From: CAZUDO01 sp964618895
GTDB lineage: Bacteria > Desulfobacterota > Binatia > DP-6
Assembly: GCA_964618895.1 (NCBI GenBank)
Contig: CAZUDO010000105.1
Coordinates: 8,404-72,403 of the forward strand
DNA: 64,000 bases
Direction of reading: 5' to 3'
Shown: positions 50,967 to 58,571 of the stretch, one piece after another
Position numbering within the stretch: the stretch's first letter is position 1
Layout of the letters: every line of letters begins with the position of its first letter
The notes under the pieces: generated by a model
Seen by the model: the letters and a program-made list of their open reading frames with translations, nothing else
Database searches by the model: none
Told to the model about the DNA's origin: nothing
Translations under genes and position numbers: made by a program

Positions 50967-52934
50967 GTGGTCGGGGTGGAACCGGAGCGCGTTCCCGGAC
51001 GGACTGAGACGCGACTGCGCGCGCCCCGGGTGGTGGCGCCCCTGCGGGCCCTCTTCACCGCGCCCGGTTGGACCAAGCGTACCGAGCCGCAGATCCGCTA
51101 CGGGCAGCGTTTCCTGCCCGGGGTGTCGCTCCTCGGGCGACAGCATGTCCCCGAAGCCAGGCCCGTCCTCGAGCGGGCCGACGCGTTGCGCGGCCGCCGC
51201 TTCACGCACCTCGGGCGGACGGTCGGGTTCCCGGGGAGGATCGAATGGGAGCCCCGCGGCCTGTCGGAGGCATGGTGGGTGGCGCTTGGCAGCCTCGACG
51301 ACCTCGTCCCCCTCGGGGTGGCTGCCGCGATGGCGTCGTCGAGCGAGGTGCGCCGCGGCTGGTACACGACGGCGGCGGCGTTCGTGCGCGAGTGGCTGGC
51401 TGCTGTCCCGGCGGGTCGGGGCGCGGCGTGGACGGTGCGCGCGCTGGCAAGCCGTATTCCCAATCTCATCTACCACACGGTGTTCTTCGCGACCGAGTTG
51501 CGGGCCGACCCCGATGCACGGCGTCCGTTGCTGGAGAGCCTCTATGCCCAGGCCGGTGCGCTGGCGGCGGCCGTCCCCGATCAGGCGGCCGACGGGGTGC
51601 TCATCCGCGCGGGGCGAGCGCTCCACATGGCCGGCCGCTTCTTCGACGGCATGGAGGCGCGCGGGTGGCTGGAAGCAGGCGCCGGCATCTTGTGGGGACA
51701 GCTGCGCGAGCAGGTCCACGAGGACGGGGGCCATCGCAGTCGGTCGCTGGCGGAACATGGGCTCGTCCTCGGCGACTACCTCGAGGTGCTCGCCCTTCTG
51801 CAAGCGGCCAACGACGACGTTCCCATCTGGGCCCGCAAGCGGGTCAAGGGTATGGCCGACTTTCTGCTCCGGCTGCTGCACCCGGATGGCGAGATCCCGC
51901 TCTTCCACGGCAGCGCGCTCGGGGTGGCCCGTCCTGTACGCGAGTTGTTGGCGGTAGCGGCGGCCGTGCTGCACGAGCCCGCCTTCGCCGCAACGGGCGA
52001 ATTGCCCGGTATCTGGCCGCTGCTCGTCCTCGGCGAGACGGGCCGACGCGTGTACGCCAATCTGCCGCGCGAGCGGCTCCGGGGTGCCGAACCGCGCGCG
52101 CTGCGCCGGACGGGCTTCTACGTGCTGCCGGGTGAGACGGACGACGTGATGCTCCTCGACGGCGCGAGCCCGCCGCCCGGAGGGCACCCCAACGCCTTCG
52201 GCTACGAGCTCTCGGTCGGTGGCACACGCATGATCGTGAACGCCGGCGTGGCGGGCGACGACGGGGGAGCGTGGACGGACTACTTCCGGAGCACGCGCGC
52301 GCACAACGTCGTCGACGTGGCCGGTGCGGGACAGATCGCCGGCGGGCGCGTGCCGGCCGTCGACGAGGTCCAGTGGGTGGTGCAGGACGGGCTGCTCTAC
52401 TTTTCGGGCGTGCACGACGGCTTCGCCCGCGTCGCGTCGGATCTCCGCCTCCGTCACCGCCGCCGGGTGTTCGGTCTCCCCGGAAGATTCTGGCTGGTGT
52501 GCGACGAGGTGCTGGGCACCGGTGTGTGGGAGGCGGAGTCCTTCATCCACTGGCATCCCGGGGTCACGCTGACGGCCGTATGCCGGGGCCGGCCGGCATT
52601 CGTCGCCTCCCGCTCGACGGCGGCGGCGCTGCAGGTGGTGCCGAGCGGGGCGAGCCAGGTGCGGGTGAGCCACGGTGCGGAGGAGCCGCAGCCGCACGGC
52701 TGGTACGCCGCCCGGCATGGCGAGCGCTGGCCCGCGTCGGTGCTCACCCTGGCAGCCCGCGGGCAGCTGCCATTGGTGTTCGGATACGCGTTGTTGCCAC
52801 GCACCGAGGTGCCGGCGTTCCTCCACTTCGAGCATGACGCCTTCCGCCTCCAGGCGACGCTCGCCATCGGTGAGCGCGAGTTCGGCATCACCGTGGTGCA
52901 GGGCGACGTCGAGCTGGTCACCCGGCGGCGCTGA
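50967..52934 (+). CDS. Heparinase II/III-family protein
   Basis: 655 residues. The N-terminal part is an (alpha/alpha) toroid: EWEPRGLSEAWWVALGSLDDLV, NLIYHTVFFATELRADPDARRPLLESLYAQAGALAAAVPDQAADGVL, HEDGGHRSRSLAEHGLVLGDYLEVLALL, MADFLLRLLHPDGEIPLFHGSA. The C-terminal beta-sandwich has TGFYVLPGE, the TDYFRSTRAHNVVDVAGAGQ motif diagnostic for the family (usually STRAHNTVxVDGxDQ), and a long beta tail. Such proteins cleave or modify uronate-containing polysaccharides. No signal peptide is visible, so it probably acts in the cytoplasm. It is followed after 8 bases by an AsnB-like gene, a pairing typical of exopolysaccharide loci. Confidence 0.85.
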   Translation: MVGVEPERVPGRTETRLRAPRVVAPLRALFTAPGWTKRTEPQIRYGQRFLPGVSLLGRQHVPEARPVLERADALRGRRFTHLGRTVGFPGRIEWEPRGLSEAWWVALGSLDDLVPLGVAAAMASSSEVRRGWYTTAAAFVREWLAAVPAGRGAAWTVRALASRIPNLIYHTVFFATELRADPDARRPLLESLYAQAGALAAAVPDQAADGVLIRAGRALHMAGRFFDGMEARGWLEAGAGILWGQLREQVHEDGGHRSRSLAEHGLVLGDYLEVLALLQAANDDVPIWARKRVKGMADFLLRLLHPDGEIPLFHGSALGVARPVRELLAVAAAVLHEPAFAATGELPGIWPLLVLGETGRRVYANLPRERLRGAEPRALRRTGFYVLPGETDDVMLLDGASPPPGGHPNAFGYELSVGGTRMIVNAGVAGDDGGAWTDYFRSTRAHNVVDVAGAGQIAGGRVPAVDEVQWVVQDGLLYFSGVHDGFARVASDLRLRHRRRVFGLPGRFWLVCDEVLGTGVWEAESFIHWHPGVTLTAVCRGRPAFVASRSTAAALQVVPSGASQVRVSHGAEEPQPHGWYAARHGERWPASVLTLAARGQLPLVFGYALLPRTEVPAFLHFEHDAFRLQATLAIGEREFGITVVQGDVELVTRRR

Positions 52935-52942
52935 GGGGCACG

Positions 52943-54781
52943 GTGCGCCACGCTCTCGCGATGGCCGGCTGGTCCGAGGTGGCCGTGCCGGTGGATGCCT
53001 GGTGGGGCGCCGACCGCGAGGGGCGCCCGGTGACCCTGTCGTACGTCGACGGCGACCAGAGCGGCCCGGCGGCGATTCCCGCCACCAACGAGGACGGCTC
53101 CGTGTGCGTGGCGCTGGCCGGTTCGATCTACAACGCCCGCGAGCTGCGTGCGACGCTGGCACGCGACCACGCCCTCAAGGGAGGCGACGACGCCGAGGTG
53201 GTGGCGCATCTGTACGAGGAGCGCGATCTCCACTGCATGCAGGCGCTGCGCGGGGCGTTTGCGGTGATGTTGTGGGACAATCGCCGGCGCCGATTGCTGC
53301 TGGCGCGGGACCAGCTCGGACTGGTGCCGCTCTACTACGTGGCCGAGGCACGGCGGTGCGCGGCGGCGTCGGCCCTGCCGTGGCTGGCCCGCCTGCCCGG
53401 GCAGACTGACGCCGTCGACCTCGCGGCGCTGGACGCGTTCCTCGCCCTCGGGGTGGTGCCGCCGCCCGCCACCGTCTATCCGGGCATCCGCCAGCTCCAT
53501 CCGGCAGAGGTGTTGGTGTGGGAGGACGGGCGCATCCGCGGGCGACGGTACTGGCAACTCAGCTTCCCGGAGCGGCGGGTCGGAGAGGGGGCCGTGCCCG
53601 GGGTGTTGCGCGACGGGCTCGTCGAGGCCCTCCGGCTGCGACAGGCCGGTGCCGTGCCCGGCCTCCTCCTGTCGGGTGGCCTCGGCGCGTCGACCGTGTT
53701 GACGCTGGCGCTGGCGGACCAGCGGCCACCCGCACGGGCCTACACGGTCGCGGGTGCGGACCTCGACCCCGAAGACGGGCGGCTTGCCGGCGAGATCGCT
53801 CGTGCCGCCGGTGTGGAGCACGTCGTGGTCGAGCCACCGACCGATTGGGGAGCGACGCTGGACGCCCTGCTGGCGACACACGCGGGCCCGGTGGGAAACA
53901 TCGAGGCGGCATTGCTGTATGACGCGGTGGTACGGGCGGGCGGCCTGCCGTCCGTGGTGCTGGCCGGCACGGGCGGAGACGAGGTCTTCGGTGGCTCCCT
54001 GCCGGTGCGCACCGGGGAGCGCGTGCGGCATTTTCGCGACCTGCCGGCCGTCGTGCGTGAGAGTGCCGAGATGCTGGCGCGCATCGCGCCCCGCCGATGG
54101 GCGGAGCGATTCGGTCATCTCGTCCACCATGGCCGCCTCGCACCGGTCGAGATGTACGCCCGCACCGTCAGTCGGTTCCTGCCCGAGGAGCGCGACGAGC
54201 TCTATTCGCCGGATACCGTTGCCCTCCTCGGGGAATCGTCTCCGTGGACGGCGCTGAGCGCGCTGTTCCCGGAAGCGGTGGCCGCGGGGGGGGGCGACCC
54301 GGCCGATGCCATCCATTACGTCGAGCTGGCGCTGCGGCTGCCCGCGCGCGTGGCGGCCTTGCGGGCCGCCGTCCCGACGCTCGATCTGCGCTTCCCGCTG
54401 GCCGACCATCGCGTGGCTAGCCTGGTGGCGAGCCTGACGCCGGCCGACCGCGGGACGAGCCGCGCTCGTCAGGTCGGGCTGCGTCGGGCGCTGGCCACGA
54501 CGCTGCCCCGCCAGGTCCTCCGTCGCCCGCACGTCGCGCCCGTGCCGACACGGGCCGCGTGGACCAGCGGCTCCCTGCGGGCGTTGGTCGAAGAGACGCT
54601 CGCGCCGGCGCGCGTCGCGGCGCAGGGGGTATTCCGGCCCGAGACGGTCGACCGTCTGGTGCAGGCGCAGCTCGCCGGTCGCGGTGACGACGGCGCGCGG
54701 TTGTGGTCCCTTCTGGTGGTGTCGCGCTGGCTCGAGCGGCAGCGGCGTCCGGCGGTCACGTCCCTGCGGGCCGCGGGCTGA
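52943..54781 (+). CDS. Asparagine-synthetase-like protein with both active sites altered
   Basis: 612 residues from GTG 52943. The N-terminal half follows the class II glutamine-amidotransferase fold (VCVALAGSIYNARELRATL, LRGAFAVMLWDNRRRRLLLARDQLGLVPLYY), but the start is MRHALAMAG, so the N-terminal nucleophile Cys is absent. The synthetase half has HPAEVLVWEDGRIRGRRYW, then SGGLGAS (residues 244-250) in place of SGGLDSS: the PP-loop Asp and Ser are changed, though GGDEVFGG remains. It follows the heparinase gene by 8 bases. It may be a non-glutamine-dependent or non-catalytic variant, as seen in some polysaccharide-modification loci; its reaction is unknown. Confidence 0.75.
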   Translation: MRHALAMAGWSEVAVPVDAWWGADREGRPVTLSYVDGDQSGPAAIPATNEDGSVCVALAGSIYNARELRATLARDHALKGGDDAEVVAHLYEERDLHCMQALRGAFAVMLWDNRRRRLLLARDQLGLVPLYYVAEARRCAAASALPWLARLPGQTDAVDLAALDAFLALGVVPPPATVYPGIRQLHPAEVLVWEDGRIRGRRYWQLSFPERRVGEGAVPGVLRDGLVEALRLRQAGAVPGLLLSGGLGASTVLTLALADQRPPARAYTVAGADLDPEDGRLAGEIARAAGVEHVVVEPPTDWGATLDALLATHAGPVGNIEAALLYDAVVRAGGLPSVVLAGTGGDEVFGGSLPVRTGERVRHFRDLPAVVRESAEMLARIAPRRWAERFGHLVHHGRLAPVEMYARTVSRFLPEERDELYSPDTVALLGESSPWTALSALFPEAVAAGGGDPADAIHYVELALRLPARVAALRAAVPTLDLRFPLADHRVASLVASLTPADRGTSRARQVGLRRALATTLPRQVLRRPHVAPVPTRAAWTSGSLRALVEETLAPARVAAQGVFRPETVDRLVQAQLAGRGDDGARLWSLLVVSRWLERQRRPAVTSLRAAG

Positions 54782-55331
54782 CGGCGCCGCCGGCGGGCGC
54801 CGGGCCGCGGTCGAGTACGATCCACTCGGCACCTTCGACGAGCCGGTTCGGGATGACGTGCAGATAGCCCGCATCGTCGACGATGCGGGTCTTGCGAAAG
54901 TCGATGTCCAGCACGGTGCCCTGCACGCCGGCAGCCCGCACGCGGTAGCCGACTTCGATGTCATGGTCGGAGGCGAGGAAGAAGCCGGCGATCAGATCGT
55001 TGCTGGTGCCGGAGGCCGAGGTGACCAGCGCGGCTCCCAGCAACGCCAGCACGCCCGAGACGCCGAGGACGATGGCCTGCAACTGCAGCGTGGAGAGGGC
55101 GACGGTCACGACCAGCATCCACCCGGCGAAGGTGGTGAGCCGCGCCAGCAGGAGGACCTGCGACGGGCGGATACGCCCCCGCCGTAGGACGGCCCGGACC
55201 ACTGCCTGCATGATGCGCGTGAAGAGGACGCCGGCAACGAGCACGGCGGCCGCCGCGGCCACCTTGGGCGCGTAGCGCGCCGCCTGCGCCGTGAACTCGC
55301 CGAGGCCGACGATGCGCGCGACATCCGTCAT
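54756..55331 (-). CDS. Small-conductance mechanosensitive channel (MscS family)
   Basis: 191 residues. Two N-terminal membrane helices (KVAAAAAVLVAGVLFTRIMQAVV; LTTFAGWMLVVTVALSTLQ), the pore-lining helix (IVLGVSGVLALLGAALVTSASGTSNDLIAGFFLA) and the start of the beta domain (DIEVGYRVRAAGVQGTVLDIDFRKTRIVDDAGYLHVIPNRLVEG). At 191 residues it lacks the C-terminal alpha-beta domain of full MscS, so it is a short form. Its 3' end overlaps the AsnB-like gene by 26 bases on the opposite strand. Confidence 0.85.
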   Translation of the reverse strand: MTDVARIVGLGEFTAQAARYAPKVAAAAAVLVAGVLFTRIMQAVVRAVLRRGRIRPSQVLLLARLTTFAGWMLVVTVALSTLQLQAIVLGVSGVLALLGAALVTSASGTSNDLIAGFFLASDHDIEVGYRVRAAGVQGTVLDIDFRKTRIVDDAGYLHVIPNRLVEGAEWIVLDRGPAPAGGAVSPRPAGT

Positions 55332-55370
55332 CCGGTCAACCTGACGATGCGCGCGACGCCCGTCATCGAT

Positions 55371-55817
55371 TCAGGCGGACGTGCGCCGTGCTTCGACGGC
55401 GCGGCGGAACTCGCCGACGGAGTCGCGCAGCGCCTTCGCCTCGAACCTGCGTCGGAGCGGGCCCGGCACCCAGAAGCCGACGTCGATCTCCTGGGTGCAC
55501 GTGGCTTCCACGTGTCCGTCGTGCTCGCGGAACTCGTACGAGCCCTGCACGTCCTTCACGTCCCCCTCGACCAGGCGCCAGCGCGCGCGGTGTGGCGGTT
55601 CGTAGGTATACTCGAGGACGTAGCGGATGGTCTTGAGCGTGAAGTCGAGGGCGAATGCGACACGGCGCGGGAGGCCGTCGGGGTGGCGATCGAGCACGCG
55701 GCATTCGGTGACCGGCCCGGACCACTGCGGGTACGCAGCGAAATCGGTCAGGACGGCGAAGCAGTCGGCGACCGAGCCGGCGACCGCCGTGGACTGCGAC
55801 TGCCGAACCTCTCCCAT
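55371..55817 (-). CDS. SRPBCC-fold (polyketide cyclase/dehydrase-like) protein
   Basis: 148 residues of the START-like SRPBCC fold: QSTAVAGSVADCFAVLTDFAAYPQWSGPVTECRVL, then FALDFTLKTIRYVLEYTYEPPHRARWRLVEGDVKDVQGSYEFREHDGHVEATCTQEIDVGFWVPGPLRRRFEAKAL. Members bind hydrophobic ligands or act in lipid/quinone metabolism; the ligand here is unknown. It lies 39 bases upstream of the MscS gene on the same strand and is divergent from mtnA. Confidence 0.85.
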   Translation of the reverse strand: MGEVRQSQSTAVAGSVADCFAVLTDFAAYPQWSGPVTECRVLDRHPDGLPRRVAFALDFTLKTIRYVLEYTYEPPHRARWRLVEGDVKDVQGSYEFREHDGHVEATCTQEIDVGFWVPGPLRRRFEAKALRDSVGEFRRAVEARRTSA

Positions 55818-55910
55818 TGCCGGCGCGCACGATAGAGGCCTGCCCGGGACGGGTCAAGGATGGCGGGCGCTGTTCCGCGCGGAGCGGTTCGGGTATGGTC
55901 GGCCGCGCGC

Positions 55911-57002
55911 ATGGCGGTGCGGACGATCGAATGGCGTAACGGGCGGGTCGTGATGCTCGACCAGCGCCTGCTGCCCACCCGCGAGGTCTATCGCGTCTAC
56001 GACGATCATCGCGAGGTGGCGCGCGCCATCAAGGACATGATCATCCGGGGCGCGCCGGCGATCGGCGTCGCAGCCGCGATGGGGCTCGCGCTCGGTGCCC
56101 GTACCCTGCGGGGCGACGCGCGGCGCGGATTCGATCGCCTGTGTCGGACGTTCGCGGCGACGCGGCCGACGGCGGTGAACCTGTTCTGGGCCATCGAACG
56201 CATGCGCGGCGTGGTGCGACAAAACCGCCAGCGGTCGCTCGACACCCTGCGGACGCTGCTCGAAGAGGAGGCGCTCGCCATCCGCGACGAGGACGTCGCC
56301 GTCAACAAGAGCCTCGGCCGGCACGGCGCCGAACTGCTCGAGGACGGCGCCACCGTGCTCACCCATTGCAACGCCGGCGCGCTCGCCACCGCTGGCTACG
56401 GGACGGCCCTCGGCGTGATCCGCGCCGCGGTGGAGGCCGGCAAGCGCATCCAGGTGATCGCGTGCGAAACCCGCCCGTTCTTGCAGGGGGCGCGGCTGAC
56501 GGCCTGGGAGCTCAAGAAAGACCGCATTCCCGTGACCCTCGTGACCGACGGGACGGCCGGGCATCTCATGCAGCGCGGGCGGGTGAGCTGTGTGATCGTC
56601 GGCACCGATCGGACGGCGGCCAACGGCGACGTCGCCAACAAGATCGGCACCTACACGCATGCGGTGCTCGCCCACCGCCACGCCATCCCGTTCTACGTCG
56701 CGGCGCCGCTCTCCTCGATCGATCTGCGCTGCCCGACCGGCGCGCACATTCCCATCGAAGAACGGGCGGCGCGTGAAGTGACGCACGTCTTCGACCGCCA
56801 GATCGCCCCGAGCGGCGTCCGCATCTTCAACCCGGCATTCGACGTGACGCCCCACGAGCTGGTCACGGCGATCATCACCGAGCGTGGGATCGCACGCGCG
56901 CCGCTCGGCCGTACGTTGCCGCGGTTGGCGGCGCTGAGCGGCAGTCAGCCAGTGGCCCGGGCCCGGCGCGCGCCCGGGGCGGGCCGACAGCGTCGACGGT
57001 AG
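55911..57002 (+). CDS. mtnA: Methylthioribose-1-phosphate isomerase
   Basis: Isomerises methylthioribose-1-phosphate to the ribulose form in methionine salvage. 363 residues from ATG 55911. eIF2B-alpha-like fold with MIIRGAPAIGVAAAMGLALGA, NLFWAIERMR, THCNAGALATAGYGTALGVIRAA (catalytic Cys), CETRPFLQGARLTAWEL and VGTDRTAANGDVANKIGTYTHAVLAHRH (catalytic Asp). No other mtn gene is nearby. An upstream in-frame start at 55860 is less likely. Confidence 0.93.
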   Translation: MAVRTIEWRNGRVVMLDQRLLPTREVYRVYDDHREVARAIKDMIIRGAPAIGVAAAMGLALGARTLRGDARRGFDRLCRTFAATRPTAVNLFWAIERMRGVVRQNRQRSLDTLRTLLEEEALAIRDEDVAVNKSLGRHGAELLEDGATVLTHCNAGALATAGYGTALGVIRAAVEAGKRIQVIACETRPFLQGARLTAWELKKDRIPVTLVTDGTAGHLMQRGRVSCVIVGTDRTAANGDVANKIGTYTHAVLAHRHAIPFYVAAPLSSIDLRCPTGAHIPIEERAAREVTHVFDRQIAPSGVRIFNPAFDVTPHELVTAIITERGIARAPLGRTLPRLAALSGSQPVARARRAPGAGRQRRR

Positions 57003-57026
57003 GCGCGCGGTGGCCCGCTGGGCGTC

Positions 57027-57431
57027 ATGCGCGTGACCCTGGCGCTCCTCGCCGACGCCGCGAACGTGTCCCGCGAGGGCAAGCTCAACATCCTCGGTGT
57101 GTTCGACACCATCTACGCCCGGCAGTTCCCGACCGCGCATCCGCAGATGCAGCTGGTGATGCGGTTCGAGACCGGCGTCGAGGACACTGGCCGCGCGTGG
57201 TCGGTGAGCATCGCGCTGCTCGCGCCCGACGGACAGGTCGTGTTCCGGGTGCCCGGCAGCGTGACCGCCCCCACCAGCGTCGTCGGAGAGCGCGTGCAGA
57301 TCGACCGGATCGTGGCGCTCGCCGGGGTGACCTTCGCGGCCCCGGGTCGCTATGCCCTGGCGGTGGCGATCGATGGTGCCACGGCCGCCACCGTGCCGCT
57401 CCGCGTCGAGCTGCTCGGGACGGCGCACTGA
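57027..57431 (+). CDS. Conserved hypothetical protein (DUF6941-type)
   Basis: 134 residues of beta-sandwich pattern: VTLALLADAANVSREGKLNILGVFDTIYARQFPTAHPQMQLVMRFE, then VFRVPGSVTAP and FAAPGRYALAVAIDGA...VPLRVELL. The opening (ADxANVSxxGKLNILGxFDxIxAxxFP) is that of the DUF6941 group, of unknown function. It follows mtnA by 24 bases, so they are probably cotranscribed. The 235 bases downstream hold no gene but include an AT-rich patch (57580-57630) unusual for this chromosome. Confidence 0.75.
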   Translation: MRVTLALLADAANVSREGKLNILGVFDTIYARQFPTAHPQMQLVMRFETGVEDTGRAWSVSIALLAPDGQVVFRVPGSVTAPTSVVGERVQIDRIVALAGVTFAAPGRYALAVAIDGATAATVPLRVELLGTAH

Positions 57432-57628
57432 GCCGGACCGGCGCTGCCTCCCGATGCCCCGGGGGGAGTTCCCGTCTCGACCGGCGTCGCCGCAACGGGC
57501 TACGCCGGGGACCGCGGTGGGTTGCGGGGGGAATCCCCTACAGGGAAGCCCGCTGCGCAGGTGCTTGGGCGATACGCATCTGCCATAGCAGAGCCATCAT
57601 ACAAGCAATAAAGTAAAGCATTCTACGC

Positions 57629-57658
57629 TTGACAGGAGCGGCCGGGGGCGCGTATGGA
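57629..57658 (+). promoter_or_regulatory. Likely promoter of the FixJ-type regulator
   Basis: Perfect TTGACA (57629-57634), 18 bases, TATGGA (57653-57658), at the end of an AT-rich patch. Transcription would start near 57665, just before GTG 57667 and 140 bases before GTG 57805. Confidence 0.5.
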
Positions 57659-57804
57659 ATGCCGCGGTGACCGATCGGCGTGCCATGGTGCCTGACGAGA
57701 CGCGGACTTCCGAACCCATGCTGGATGATCTCCTGCAGGGTGACTACGGAAGTTCCCGAGGCCGACCTGGACGCGCGGGCGGGGCATCTACCTGGGGCGG
57801 TGCG

Positions 57805-58419
57805 GTGGCGGTCGCGGAGCCGACGGTCTTCGTCGTCGATGACGATCAGATGGTCCGTGAGTCGTTGCGTACGCTGGTGGGGTCGGTGGGGCTCGCCGTC
57901 GAGACCTATGCCACCGGCCAGGAGTTCCTGGCGATCCAGAACGGCGGCCGGGCCGGCTGCCTCGTGTGCGACGTCCGCCTCCCCGGCATGAGCGGACTCG
58001 ACGTGCAGCAGGAGCTGGCGGTCCGCAAGCTCGGCCTGCCCGTCATCATGATCACCGGCTATGCCGACGTGGCCACTGCCGTGCGCGCCATGCGCGCGGG
58101 GGCGATCGACGTGATCGAGAAGCCCTTCAATCGACAGCTCCTCCTCGACCGTGTGCACGAGGCCATCGAGGTCGACCGCAAGACCCGGCTGCGCGACGCC
58201 CAGCGACGGAGCGTGGCGGCACGGGTAGCCCGGCTGACTCCACGCGAGCGCGAGGTGATGGCGCTGGTGGTGGGCGGCAAGGCCAACAAGGTGATCGCGA
58301 TGGATCTCGGGCTGTGCGAGAAGACCGTCGAGGTCCACCGCGCGCACGTGATGCGGAAGATGGAGGCGGAGTCGCTGGCCGAGCTCGTCCGCCTCAACGT
58401 CCTGCTGCGCGTCGAGTAG
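57805..58419 (+). CDS. FixJ-type response regulator (orphan)
   Basis: 204 residues from GTG 57805. Receiver domain: TVFVVDDDQMVRESLRTLVG (acidic pocket), phosphoacceptor Asp in LVCDVRLPGMSGLDVQ, VIMITGYADVATAVRAMRAGAIDVIEKPF (Thr and Lys switch residues). The C-terminal LuxR-type HTH is LTPREREVMALVVGGKANKVIAMDLGLCEKTVEVHRAHVMRKMEAESLAELVRL. GTG 57667 would add 46 unrelated residues. No histidine kinase gene adjoins. Confidence 0.88.
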   Translation: MAVAEPTVFVVDDDQMVRESLRTLVGSVGLAVETYATGQEFLAIQNGGRAGCLVCDVRLPGMSGLDVQQELAVRKLGLPVIMITGYADVATAVRAMRAGAIDVIEKPFNRQLLLDRVHEAIEVDRKTRLRDAQRRSVAARVARLTPREREVMALVVGGKANKVIAMDLGLCEKTVEVHRAHVMRKMEAESLAELVRLNVLLRVE

Positions 58420-58571
58420 GCACGAGCGTCCGGCGCGGGTGCGGGTTTCCGGGCGGAGCGCTGCTGGGAGTTGGCAATTGCTGGGGCTCCCGCCCCTTCG
58501 GTATGGGAATCCTCGGGCACACGCGGTCATCCCGCGCGACTGGCGTGCGTCGGAACAGAGGGGAATCGATC

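Noticed and set aside
57432..57666. Riboswitch before the FixJ-type gene
   Set aside because: I looked for cobalamin, c-di-GMP and TPP core motifs and found none.
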